A stretch of DNA of 64,000 nt, from contig OZ242253.1 in assembly GCA_965206975.1 (NCBI GenBank), positions 2,294,001 through 2,358,000 of the forward strand, read 5' to 3'. The position numbers and the translations under genes were made by a program. Below the pieces are notes generated by a model. It was not told where the DNA came from. It worked only from the letters and a program-made list of their open reading frames with translations, and did not search any database. This document shows, piece after piece, positions 24,006 to 32,273 of the stretch. This stretch comes from JAAXGI01 sp965206975. GTDB lineage: Bacteria > Gemmatimonadota > Gemmatimonadetes > Longimicrobiales > Gaopeijiaceae. Numbering within the stretch: position 1 is the stretch's first letter; each line of letters starts with the position of its first letter.

Positions 24006-24576
24006 GGCAGCCGACGCATGGGTTGAGAATCATTTTCAATCATGACGATACGCTACGGAGCCCGGGAATCGGTGTCAACGATCGCGGATCGGCTTCGAGG
24101 CTCTCGCCTGCACGGCAGCGTGCCCTCGACCCCTCCGTGCCGATCGCGTCCATTCCCGCTGCGATGGCTACACTGTACCGAGCCGCTCTGCTTTCGCCTC
24201 CTACCGGCGCGCCGGCCAGCCGGGTGCCGACGGGGGCGCTCGCGACACCCTGCTTCCATGGGGCGGACGCGAGCTGAATTCGTGCGAGGCTCAAGCGGAC
24301 GCTCCGCCCGTGCGACCGCGCGGTCCGAGGTCGGCCGGGTCCCCTCCGGATCCTTTCCCCGTCCCTCATGGTACTTCGAGTGCGGGCGGTACGGTATACG
24401 AGGTGACTGACCTGCGGGAAGCGGTTGACTTGGCCAAGGGAAGACATTCTCTTGGAGGCTATTCGCTTGACGGCTCGTCGGTACGTCCCTGAGTCCAGGA
24501 AAATCGGAGTCGCTAGGATCCGGGTCGAGCCCAGACGGCCCCCTACAGTTCCCATGTACAAGGCAGGAGTCCGCAC
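24006..24576. other. 571-bp divergent intergenic region with Fur box
   Basis: This holds the Fur box (24024-24038) of the ABC gene and an AGGAG ribosome site (24563-24567) for the TPR gene. TTGACT and TTGACG hexamers near 24425 and 24471 are possible -35 elements for the TPR gene, but no clear -10 pairs with them. Short open frames on both strands look spurious. Confidence 0.4.
24024..24038 (-). promoter_or_regulatory. Fur box upstream of the ABC ATPase gene
   Basis: TGAGAATCATTTTCA matches the 7-1-7 Fur consensus TGATAAT-N-ATTATCA at 12 of 14 defined positions. It remains symmetric outwards (T-TGAGAAT-C-ATTTTCA-A). It lies 18 nt upstream of the TTG start codon, where a bound repressor would block transcription. 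The position and AT content stand out in an otherwise GC-rich region. Confidence 0.72.
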
Positions 24577-26331
24577 ATGTTCGAGAACCAGAATTTGAGA
24601 ATAAACGTGCGGTTGATGGCCGCGCTTCTTCTCATGGTCCCGTTCGTGCACCACGAGGCAGAGGCGCAGGCCGGGGGTCGGATGCGGGTCCTCGTGGCTG
24701 ACTTGACGCCCACGGGCGAGGCCGAGGATGACTTTGGCCGAGACCTCTCCGAGGAGCTTCGCGAGCTGATCAATCTCGACACTCACGTGGCCATGTCGGA
24801 TGACGAGATCGACGATGCCGCCGACGAGTACGATATGGATTGGCGGGACCTGAACTGCCTCCTCTCCCAACAGCTTGCTGTCGAGGTCAGTGTCCCGATG
24901 ATCTTCTGCGGTCGCTATGAGCAGAACGGAGAGTCCATCAACTATTCTGCCCAGTTCGTGACCGTTCCCGGAGGTGACATCTTCGAGGTCGAACCGCAGA
25001 CTGTAGCGGAAGACGACATCGATGTCGCGGCTACTCACGTCATGGAGTTCTTCGAAGCCACGATCGACATGGTGAGTGCCATCGCCTTCTGCGGGATGGA
25101 GTACAACTCGTCGAACTGGCAGGGATCCCTCGACTACTGCTCGCGCGCAGTGGATCTCGCCCCCGAGTCGATGGAGGCCAGGGCCGCGCTCGCGCGTACC
25201 TACTTGGAGCTCGAGCAATACGAGGAATCACTCGGGCAGTTCGAGGTCCTCTTGGAAGCCGACCCCTTCGACATCAACTCGCTCGAGAGCGCAGGCTTTC
25301 TGGCGAGCCAGGTCGGGGAGACCGATGCCGCGCGCGATTACTATGCCCGTTACCTCGAGTTGAACCCCGAGAACGTCGCGATCCGGATGCGTGTGGCCTA
25401 CGATCTTGCCCAGACTGGTGACGAAGTGGGGGCGATGGGCCTCCTTGAGGCAGGGATCGAGCAGGATCCGGAGAACGTGGACCTGCACGAGCAGTATGGC
25501 TCGATGGCCGCCCGCGCCGCGGTTTCCCTGCAAGCGATGAGTCCGCTGCCGCAGGATGGTGGTCAGCCGGCACCCCTCTCTCCCGAGAACCAAGATCTCT
25601 TCCGGAAGGCCGTCAGCTCGTTGACGATTGTCCTGGATGCGATGGGGGCGGAGGCGCCACCCGTCTATCTGGGGAACATCGTCGCCTCGCACGTCGCGCT
25701 GGGCGAGTTCGACGAGGCGCTTGCGATGGGGCGCCGCGGCCTCGAGTACTTCCGAGATGATGCGACTGTGCGAAGCCAGCTGGCGAACGCCTACAATCAG
25801 GCGGGCCAGATTGAGCAGGCGATCTCCACGCTCGAGGAGGCTCTCGCCATAGACCCCGACGTGCCGAACGCGTACGCTCGGATCGGCCAGTGGCTGCTGA
25901 CGGAGGAACGGGTTCAGGAGGCGGGGGAAGCCTTCCAGCAGGCCGTCGAGAGAGGTGAGCAGCCGGCCGATGTCCTGGCGAACCAGATCTTCGGCTATGG
26001 CTACAATACGAGGGATCAGGAGCGCGGCGACTTCAACGGCGCGATCGAGGCCTACAATGTCGCCCGACAGCTGGACATCATGCCGGGCCTCCGGTCCCAG
26101 ATCAACTTCTTCCATGGCTACGCGCGCTACCGCCAAGCCGAGGCGGTGAATCAGCCCAACACGCTCGAGTCGGCCCAAGCGAGTCTCCCCCTCTTCCAGG
26201 AGGCCCTCGCACAGTTTAACCAGGCCACCGACTACGGACAGGTGAACCCCGGCTCGAATCTGAGCCAGTTCATCGCGGGCACGACGACGTATGTCGAGAT
26301 TCAGGAAGGGATCATCGCAAGGGGCCGCTGA
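24577..26331 (+). CDS. Secreted TPR-repeat protein with a TolB/FlgO-like N-domain
   Basis: This 584-residue protein has an N-terminal signal peptide (hydrophobic stretch 13-25, EAEA-Q). A 130-residue N-domain follows, beginning RMRVLVADLTPTGEAEDDFGRD, which resembles the small alpha/beta domains of TolB-N/FlgO-type proteins. From about residue 185 to the end the protein is a run of tetratricopeptide repeats (SLDYCSRAVDLAPESMEARAALART, SLGQFEVLLEADPFDINSL, AISTLEEALAIDPDVPNAYARIGQ). It is probably a periplasmic scaffold; the partner is unknown. An AGGAG site precedes the ATG and a strong terminator follows, so it is likely monocistronic. Confidence 0.88.
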   Translation: MFENQNLRINVRLMAALLLMVPFVHHEAEAQAGGRMRVLVADLTPTGEAEDDFGRDLSEELRELINLDTHVAMSDDEIDDAADEYDMDWRDLNCLLSQQLAVEVSVPMIFCGRYEQNGESINYSAQFVTVPGGDIFEVEPQTVAEDDIDVAATHVMEFFEATIDMVSAIAFCGMEYNSSNWQGSLDYCSRAVDLAPESMEARAALARTYLELEQYEESLGQFEVLLEADPFDINSLESAGFLASQVGETDAARDYYARYLELNPENVAIRMRVAYDLAQTGDEVGAMGLLEAGIEQDPENVDLHEQYGSMAARAAVSLQAMSPLPQDGGQPAPLSPENQDLFRKAVSSLTIVLDAMGAEAPPVYLGNIVASHVALGEFDEALAMGRRGLEYFRDDATVRSQLANAYNQAGQIEQAISTLEEALAIDPDVPNAYARIGQWLLTEERVQEAGEAFQQAVERGEQPADVLANQIFGYGYNTRDQERGDFNGAIEAYNVARQLDIMPGLRSQINFFHGYARYRQAEAVNQPNTLESAQASLPLFQEALAQFNQATDYGQVNPGSNLSQFIAGTTTYVEIQEGIIARGR

Positions 26332-26367
26332 CCCGGCGAAGCCGCGACGTTCCGTCGTATCGCCTTC

Positions 26368-26401
26368 AAGGGGGCCGCAGCATGGACTGCGGCCCCCTTT
26401 T
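26368..26401 (+). terminator. Rho-independent terminator of the TPR gene
   Basis: AAGGGGGCCGCAG (26368-26380) pairs perfectly with CTGCGGCCCCCTT (26387-26399) around a 6-nt loop, and the stem runs into a short T-tract. It lies 36 bp after the TPR gene stop. Confidence 0.9.
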
Positions 26402-26981
26402 CGCTGCTTCCCACCCTGCGGTGCCCGACGCCGACTCCCCCTCGGGAACGCCCCTGGCCGTGCTCCTGCGGGCTTCTTCGCGTGCCCCGAAAGCTGAAAC
26501 CACTGGGCGAGCGCCCGTTCGATCTCCAATCTGAGGGCGGGCCGGCGGCCGCATAGCGGCGATGCGCCGAACCGTTCTCGGTGACACGTGGCGTGCGCCC
26601 GGTGCCGGGAATCCCCCGAAAGACGTAATCCGCCCACGACAGACCAGATTTACACCTATGGCGCGAGACGCCGCGGCTGCGGGTGAAGGATCGGGAGCGG
26701 CATTGAAGAGGCCATCTTCCCGTGCCTGGATGCGTGACCGCGTTAGCGCCCAACCCAATGCTCCGCCTCATAGCTAGCCACCGGATCGGCCCCTTCCCCG
26801 GGGCACTCTGCGCAGTAGTCCCGTGATCTCGGCAGAGGGGCGCGGGGCATGGGGCGGAGGATGGAATTGGCGTTCGGACCCGGTCTTCGCAGCGCCGAGC
26901 GCCTTGGGCTAGGAACCGCAGATCGATCGAAACGATGCGCCTTGCTTGATCGGGGAATCCCCCGTAGGTTGCCCCTTGCTT

Positions 26982-27026
26982 CACCATACTGTACCATTTA
27001 AATCCACTTTATCCCACTGTGGCCCA
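26982..27026 (-). promoter_or_regulatory. Array of five MraZ boxes in front of the dcw cluster
   Basis: Read on the minus strand, five 5-mers recur with exact 10-bp spacing: TGGGC (27022-27026), TGGGA (27012-27016), TGGAT (27002-27006), TGGTA (26992-26996) and TGGTG (26982-26986). MraZ is known to bind TGGGN direct repeats separated by 5 nt upstream of its own gene. The array ends 13 bp before the chosen mraZ start codon and overlaps the only AT-rich, promoter-like stretch here. Autoregulation of the dcw operon is the natural reading. Confidence 0.8.
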
Positions 27027-27039
27027 CGAGGGAGATCGA

Positions 27040-27468
27040 GTGACCGGGTTCCTCGGGCGGTACGAGTACCAGCTGGACGACAAGGGGCGGGTGAGCCTTC
27101 CGGCGGATTACCGCCGGAAGACGCCGGACACCGGCTTCGTCCTCCTCCAGTGGGAACCCACGCATCTGACACTCTTTCCGGAGAATGTGTGGGAGGATGT
27201 GGGTGAGCGCTTGTTGGAGCTTCGCCGCGGGCGACGGGATCTGGCGAACCGGCTTCGGGACGTGATGTCGCGCGCCACCGACATTGTGCCGGACAAACAG
27301 GGCCGATTCCTGATCCCGTCATGGCTGCGGGAGCAGGCTGGGCTCGATTCCTCCGTGCTCCTCATCGGGGCGATGGACCGGATCGAGATCTGGGACCCGG
27401 GAGCTTTCCGGAGTCAGCATCCTGACGATCTCGATGAGGTAGAGGAGATGCACAGGATCTTCGGTTGA
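27040..27468 (+). CDS. mraZ: Transcriptional regulator MraZ
   Basis: GTG at 27040 is chosen because GAGGGAG ends 5 nt upstream and the product then begins close to the canonical start (V-T-G-FLGRYEYQLDDKGRVSLP), giving 142 residues. An in-frame GTG at 27019 would lie inside the operator array. The protein has two AbrB-like SpoVT/MraZ halves: FLGRYEYQLDDKGRVSLPAD and ATDIVPDKQGRFLIPSWLRE, each with the DxxGR signature. MraZ forms ring-shaped oligomers that bind tandem TGGG boxes and repress the division and cell-wall operon. The gene is first in the dcw cluster, and its stop overlaps the rsmH start (TTGA). Confidence 0.95.
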   Translation: MTGFLGRYEYQLDDKGRVSLPADYRRKTPDTGFVLLQWEPTHLTLFPENVWEDVGERLLELRRGRRDLANRLRDVMSRATDIVPDKQGRFLIPSWLREQAGLDSSVLLIGAMDRIEIWDPGAFRSQHPDDLDEVEEMHRIFG

Positions 27469-28409
27469 CCGTGGAAGATCCGGGTGCGTTTCACGAGCCC
27501 GTGATGGTGGAGCAGGTGTTGGCTCAATTCGAGCCCGCGAAGGACGGGGAGATCATGGACGGTACTGCGGGAGGGGGAGGGCACAGCCGGGCACTCCTTG
27601 CGCGCTATCCGGGGTGTCGCGTTCTGCTGGTGGATCGGGATCCGATCGCCCTTCGGGAGGCCCGTGGCGTCCTGGCCGAGTATCGGAACCGGATCTCGCT
27701 TGTCGAGGGGACCTTCGACGAGGTCGCACGGGAGGCGGGAGCAACCGGGCCGAGGCTTGCGGGTGCCCTCCTCGACTTGGGTGTCAGCACGCACCAGCTG
27801 GACTCGGACCGGCGGGGGTTTTCCTTTCGACCCGAGGCCTCGCTCGACATGAGAATGGCGGGCGCAGCGAGCGGCGCGGCGAGCGGCGCGGAGCTTCTGA
27901 ACGGGTTGGAGGAGGCTGAACTCGGGAAGCTCTTCCGCGAGTACGGCGAGGAGCGGAGATGGCGGCGGCTCGCGCGTGCGGTCGTGCTCCTTCGCGGAGA
28001 CCGGCCCTTTCGAGTTGCCCGCGATCTGATCGAAGCCGTCGAGAAGGCCTATCGGCGACCCCCGACCGCGAGGGCGAAGGCCCGTGTCTTCCAGGCGCTC
28101 CGCTACGCTGTGAACCAGGAGCTCGAGCTGCTGCGTGCAGCGCTTCCCGTCCTCCTCGGTGCGCTGCTCCCGGCGGGCGTCATCGTTGTCATTTCGTACG
28201 AGTCGCTCACGGATCGGATCGTGAAGGAGACCTTCGCGGCGTGGAGCCGGTCCTGCGTGTGTCCGCCCCGATTCCCGGAGTGTGTTTGCCGAGGCAAGCC
28301 CCTGGGTTCGCCCACGATCCGAGGAGCACTTCGGCCCTCTCAGGCCGAGGTGGAAGTGAACCCCCGGTCGAGGAGCGCGCGCCTGCGCTCGTGGAGGAAG
28401 GCCGCATGA
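27465..28409 (+). CDS. rsmH: 16S rRNA (cytosine-1402-N4)-methyltransferase
   Basis: RsmH (MraW) methylates N4 of C1402 in 16S rRNA using S-adenosylmethionine. The 314-residue protein shows HEPVMVEQVL at the start, the SAM site IMDGTAGGGGHSRALL, the segment GALLDLGVSTHQLD before the catalytic region, DMRM, and the tail FVISYESLTDRIVK-like sequence (VISYESLTDRIVKETF). It could start at TTG 27465, which overlaps the mraZ stop, or at GTG 27471. A small GAASGAASGA repeat interrupts the usual sequence near residue 130. The stop overlaps the ftsL ATG. Confidence 0.95.
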   Translation: MTVEDPGAFHEPVMVEQVLAQFEPAKDGEIMDGTAGGGGHSRALLARYPGCRVLLVDRDPIALREARGVLAEYRNRISLVEGTFDEVAREAGATGPRLAGALLDLGVSTHQLDSDRRGFSFRPEASLDMRMAGAASGAASGAELLNGLEEAELGKLFREYGEERRWRRLARAVVLLRGDRPFRVARDLIEAVEKAYRRPPTARAKARVFQALRYAVNQELELLRAALPVLLGALLPAGVIVVISYESLTDRIVKETFAAWSRSCVCPPRFPECVCRGKPLGSPTIRGALRPSQAEVEVNPRSRSARLRSWRKAA

Positions 28410-28702
28410 AGTCCTTCCTCGCGGGAACGTTCGTCGTGGGACTCCTCCTTGCGGCCCTGACCCTCGTTACCTGGCGGCAGGTTCGGGCTCTCGAAGGATT
28501 GGCGGCGCTGGACCGCCTCCGTCGCGAGGTCTCACTCGTGATTGCCGAGCAACACGATCTTGCAAACCGGATCCGGGCTCTCGAGAGCCGCGGGCGCGTG
28601 ACGCGGATCGCGCGCGAGCGCCTCGGGATGCGGGCTCCGGATGCGAGCGAGATCGTTTGGCTCTCCAGCTCCGGCGCGGTCTACCCCGGAGGAGTCCAAT
28701 GA
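28406..28702 (+). CDS. ftsL: Cell-division protein FtsL
   Basis: This small protein of 98 residues has one N-terminal transmembrane helix (residues about 4-25, FLAGTFVVGLLLAALTLVTW). A leucine-rich heptad stretch (LRREVSLVIAEQHDLANRIRALES) and RIARERLGM near the end are both typical of FtsL/DivIC-type proteins. FtsL forms a trimeric complex with FtsQ and FtsB-like partners at the septum. It is identified mostly by position between rsmH and ftsI and by topology, because FtsL sequences diverge strongly. GGAGGAAGG precedes the ATG. Both ends overlap neighbouring genes as ATGA. Confidence 0.88.
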   Translation: MKSFLAGTFVVGLLLAALTLVTWRQVRALEGLAALDRLRREVSLVIAEQHDLANRIRALESRGRVTRIARERLGMRAPDASEIVWLSSSGAVYPGGVQ

Positions 28703-30744
28703 GTCAGTACCCGAGAGACGCGATGTCGCGACTGATCTCCGACGACACGGTGGCGCTCCGCTGCCGGATCGTGCTTGGATTTTGGGCTCTCGCGGCAATC
28801 GGTCTGTTGTCGAGTTCCGCCCACCTGCAGATTGCCGAGGCTGACACGTGGCGGGAGATCGCGAGCGAGCAACACCGGATCGAGACGCGGGTGCCGGCCG
28901 AGCGTGGATCGATCGTGGACCGTGGCGGGACCCCTCTGGCCCTCTCCCACGAGACGGTCCGAATCGGCATCGCCCCCCGGGAACTCCTCGATCGCCAAGA
29001 GACGGCGGTGCTCCTCGCGAAGGCACTCCAAATCCCGATCGCCGAGGCGGAGAGGATGGCATTCGACGAGAGGCGGTGGGTCGCGGTGCCCGGCCACTTC
29101 CCGCCCTCTGCCGGAGAGGTGCTCTTTGGGCATCGCGGGGTCTACATCGAGCGAGAACTGAGACGCTTCTACACGCAGGGAGCCGTTGGACGTGGCGTCC
29201 TCGGCACCGTGATCGATGAAGCCGGGGTGGGCGGGATCGAGCAGGAGTTCGAGACCCACCTTCGCGGGAGATTCGGCTCGGGGCTCCTCGCGCGGGACTC
29301 GGGCGGGATGCCGATTCCCGGCGAGGCTTGGGAAATCCGGGCCCCGAGAGCCGGCGGTTCCGTCGTTCTGGCACTCGACGCTACGGTCCAGGAGATCGCA
29401 GTCGAGGTGCTCCGCGAGGCGCTGGAGTCCACACAGTCGATGGGCGGGGAGGTCGTTGTCACCGACCCCCGCACGGGTGAGGTCCTCGCAATGGCCTCGC
29501 TACGGGACGGAGACGCGGGGCACTTGGGGAGTGTCACTACTTCATATGAACCGGGATCCACGCTCAAGCCATTCACGGTGGCTGCCCTCCTCCGTGAACG
29601 TAAGGCTACGTTGAACGACTCGGTGGACACGGGGAGCGGGAGCTGGACGTTTGCCGGGAGGACGATCGATGACGTCTCGAGCGTAGGCACGGCTTCCCTT
29701 AGGGATGTTCTCCTCGTGTCGTCGAACATCGGGGTTGCGAAGCTCGCACAGAGACTCACCCCCACGGAGCAGTATGAGGCGCTTCGCGATTTCGGCTTCG
29801 GGGTCAAGAGCGGGGTCTCGCTGCCGGGAGAGACCTCGGGCACGCTTCGGCGGCCGGTAGCGTGGAGTGGGCAATCGCCCGCCTCGTTGGCCATCGGCTA
29901 CGAGATCGCGGTGACGCCCCTTCAGATGGCGATGGCGTACGGAGCCATTGCGAACGGAGGGGTCTTGATGCAGCCGATCGTGGTAAAGGAGCTCAAGGAT
30001 TCCGAGGGCCGCTCGATCCAGGAGTATTCGCCGCGCCCGATCCGGAGAGTCGTGTCTCGGCGCGTGGCGCGCGAGATCACGGATGTCTTGGTCGGCGTGG
30101 TGGAAGAGGGAACGGGAACTCGCGCACGTCTTGGCTCCTTTGCCGTCGCAGGTAAGAGCGGGACGAGCCGGGCGTACGCCGAGGATGTCGGGTACGCGTC
30201 GAGGGCCTACCTCGCGTCCTTCGTCGCCTTCTTCCCTGCAGACGACCCGCAACTCCTGGTATTCGTGAAGCTGGAGCGACCTAGTGGCGCGTACTATGGG
30301 GGTACGACCGCGGCTCCCGTTACGCGGGCCGCAATGGAAGCGATCCTCGCAGCCCGCGAACCTCCACTCGACAGGGGGGCTCTGGCCGCCCGCGCCCGCC
30401 CGCAGCAGGAGATCCATGAGGTGCCTCGGGCGGTGCCCGGTCGCACCAGCCCTCCGTCGAATTTTGCTTCGCAGGTAACGACGGTCCGCACGCTGGACGG
30501 GCCGTCCGCAGACGTCGAGCGCGAGTCGCGTGGCGAATTCGCGGTTCCCGCGCTCGACGGGCAATCGGGCCGGGCCGCCGCCCGCCGCCTTCATGCCCTC
30601 GGGCTCGAGGTGCTCTGGGAATCGGCGGGCTCAATCGCGGGGACCGATCCCCCGGCCGGCACCCCCGTCGCAGCGGGCGACACCGTACGCCTCCTCACCT
30701 ATCCACCCCCGCCCAGGCGCACCGCCGAGGAGCGCGGTGGATGA
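28699..30744 (+). CDS. ftsI: Septal transpeptidase FtsI (PBP2x/SpoVD-like) with PASTA domain
   Basis: FtsI cross-links septal peptidoglycan. The ATG at 28699 overlaps the ftsL stop and follows GGAGGAG; the protein has 681 residues. A single N-terminal membrane helix is followed by the dimerisation domain (RVPAERGSIVDRGGTPLA) and the transpeptidase domain. The active-site triad is intact: S287-T-L-K290, S341-S-N343 and K486-S-G-T. After the catalytic domain a linker leads to one PASTA domain (about 610-675: FAVPALDGQSGRAAARRLHALG...GDTVRLLTY). PASTA is common in Gram-positive PBP2x/SpoVD but less so in diderm FtsI. Confidence 0.95.
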   Translation: MSQYPRDAMSRLISDDTVALRCRIVLGFWALAAIGLLSSSAHLQIAEADTWREIASEQHRIETRVPAERGSIVDRGGTPLALSHETVRIGIAPRELLDRQETAVLLAKALQIPIAEAERMAFDERRWVAVPGHFPPSAGEVLFGHRGVYIERELRRFYTQGAVGRGVLGTVIDEAGVGGIEQEFETHLRGRFGSGLLARDSGGMPIPGEAWEIRAPRAGGSVVLALDATVQEIAVEVLREALESTQSMGGEVVVTDPRTGEVLAMASLRDGDAGHLGSVTTSYEPGSTLKPFTVAALLRERKATLNDSVDTGSGSWTFAGRTIDDVSSVGTASLRDVLLVSSNIGVAKLAQRLTPTEQYEALRDFGFGVKSGVSLPGETSGTLRRPVAWSGQSPASLAIGYEIAVTPLQMAMAYGAIANGGVLMQPIVVKELKDSEGRSIQEYSPRPIRRVVSRRVAREITDVLVGVVEEGTGTRARLGSFAVAGKSGTSRAYAEDVGYASRAYLASFVAFFPADDPQLLVFVKLERPSGAYYGGTTAAPVTRAAMEAILAAREPPLDRGALAARARPQQEIHEVPRAVPGRTSPPSNFASQVTTVRTLDGPSADVERESRGEFAVPALDGQSGRAAARRLHALGLEVLWESAGSIAGTDPPAGTPVAAGDTVRLLTYPPPPRRTAEERGG

Positions 30745-32273
30745 GTAGTATCGCCCGCGTACCGGGCGGCGTGACGCTCTCCCGCCTCCTCTCCGTACTG
30801 CGGGCGAGGGGCATCGCTTGCGAGCTCCGAGGCTCTCCCGCGGTCGCGGTATCCCGTGCGTCGGATGACTCGCGCACGGTCGCGGGGGGTGAACTCTTCC
30901 TCGCTTGGCAGGGGACCGCCCGTGATGCGCACGACTACGTGGCGGACGCCGCCGGGCGCGGCGCGGCTGCGGCGATGGTTGAGCGCTACGTGGATGTGGC
31001 GATCCCGCAGATCCGCGTCGACGAGGGGAGGCGGGCGGCGGCGATCCTCGCCGAGGCGATCGAGGGGGACCCCGCACGGTACCTCCACGTGACGGCGGTC
31101 ACCGGCACGAACGGGAAGACCACCTGTTCGCTCCTGATTCGGCATATCCTTGCCGGCGCAGGACCCTCCGTCGCAGTCGGGACGCTCGGCGTGGTCGACG
31201 TGAATGGGGAGGTCGAGGCGGAGACCGAGGGGCTCACGACACCGGGGGCGGTCGAGCTCGCGGGCCGCATGCGAAGGTGGGTTGAGGCGGGCGTCACGAC
31301 GGTGACCGTCGAGGCATCCTCCCACGGCCTCGACCAGCACAGGCTCGACGGTGTCGACGTCGACGTAGCCGTCCTGACGAACCTCTCGCGCGATCATCTC
31401 GACTATCACAAGAGCATTGAGAAATACAGGCAGGCCAAGGCGCGGATCCTCTTCTTGGTGCGGAGGGGAGGCGGGGTGGTGGTGAACGGAGGGGATCCCG
31501 CTTGGTCTGATCTCCCGGCGATCGATGCCCGACTCATCGTGACCCGCTTCGAGGGCGAGGTCGCGGTCGGACGCCCCGCATGGGGGTTCGATTCTCTCCC
31601 GGACCTGGTCGCCGGGGACCTCGTGCTATCGGGGGAAGGGAGCCACTTCCGGGTGGGGTGGGGTGGTGATGAGGCGGTGGTCTCCCTTCCCCTCCTCGGC
31701 CGGTTCAATGTGGAGAACGCGCTCTCGGCGATCGGAGCCGCGCTTCTCGCGGATCAGGGGCTGGAGATGGCCGCAGAGGCACTCGCCGATCTCCCGCCGA
31801 TTGAGGGACGGCTCGAAGTGACAGTGGCCGATCCGGTGCCCGTGATTCTGGACTACGCGCACACCCCTCACGCACTCGAATGGGTCCTTGAGACGCTTCG
31901 CCCCCTTTGCCGCGGACGGCTGATCGTTGTCTTCGGCGCGGGAGGGGACCGGGATCGGACGAAGCGAGCCGAGATGGGGAGCGTCGCGGCAAGGGGTGCC
32001 GACCTTTCGATCGTCACTTCGGACAATCCCCGAACGGAGGCCCCCGAGCTCATCGTGGACGAAATCCTCGAAGGGATGGAAGGGTCGTTGTTCGAGAGGA
32101 TTACGGACCGGCGGGAGGCGATTGCCCGGGCTCTCGAGTGCGCCGAGTCCGGGGACATCGTGCTCCTTGCAGGGAAGGGACACGAGAGGCATCAGATCAT
32201 CGGAACGGAACGGAGAGCCTTCGATGAACGCGCCGTGGTTCGGGAACTTCTCGGATCCGGAAGGGCGGCGTGA
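30741..32273 (+). CDS. murE: UDP-MurNAc-L-Ala-D-Glu:meso-diaminopimelate ligase MurE
   Basis: MurE adds the third stem-peptide residue in the cytoplasm. The 510-residue protein has the ATP loop T121-GTNGKTT, the segment TVEASSHGLDQHRL, LSRDHLDYHKSIEKY with the carbamylated-lysine region, HTPHALEWVL, and the motif D428-N-P-R431. DNPR marks specificity for meso-diaminopimelate rather than lysine, so the cell wall is DAP-type. The start overlaps the ftsI stop (ATGA) and the end overlaps murF (GTGA). Confidence 0.97.
   Translation: MSSIARVPGGVTLSRLLSVLRARGIACELRGSPAVAVSRASDDSRTVAGGELFLAWQGTARDAHDYVADAAGRGAAAAMVERYVDVAIPQIRVDEGRRAAAILAEAIEGDPARYLHVTAVTGTNGKTTCSLLIRHILAGAGPSVAVGTLGVVDVNGEVEAETEGLTTPGAVELAGRMRRWVEAGVTTVTVEASSHGLDQHRLDGVDVDVAVLTNLSRDHLDYHKSIEKYRQAKARILFLVRRGGGVVVNGGDPAWSDLPAIDARLIVTRFEGEVAVGRPAWGFDSLPDLVAGDLVLSGEGSHFRVGWGGDEAVVSLPLLGRFNVENALSAIGAALLADQGLEMAAEALADLPPIEGRLEVTVADPVPVILDYAHTPHALEWVLETLRPLCRGRLIVVFGAGGDRDRTKRAEMGSVAARGADLSIVTSDNPRTEAPELIVDEILEGMEGSLFERITDRREAIARALECAESGDIVLLAGKGHERHQIIGTERRAFDERAVVRELLGSGRAA

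Larger units (their letters stand above)
26332..27039. other. 708-bp gap between the TPR gene and mraZ
   Basis: The region starts with a Rho-independent terminator and ends with the MraZ-box array. Between them (26402-26981) no gene is convincing. Open frames on the minus strand lack ribosome sites and known domains. A small CGGGG-AATC-CCCCG hairpin lies at 26951-26964. No RNA family was recognised. Confidence 0.4.

Noticed and set aside
24042..24410. 122-codon plus-strand frame starting next to the Fur box
   Set aside because: No ribosome site, low-complexity Arg/Ser/Pro product, and stops short of any neighbour.
26301..26987. Minus-strand frames of 130-228 codons in the TPR-mraZ gap
   Set aside because: They run through the terminator hairpin and lack ribosome sites or domains; composition is Arg/Ser/Pro-rich noise.
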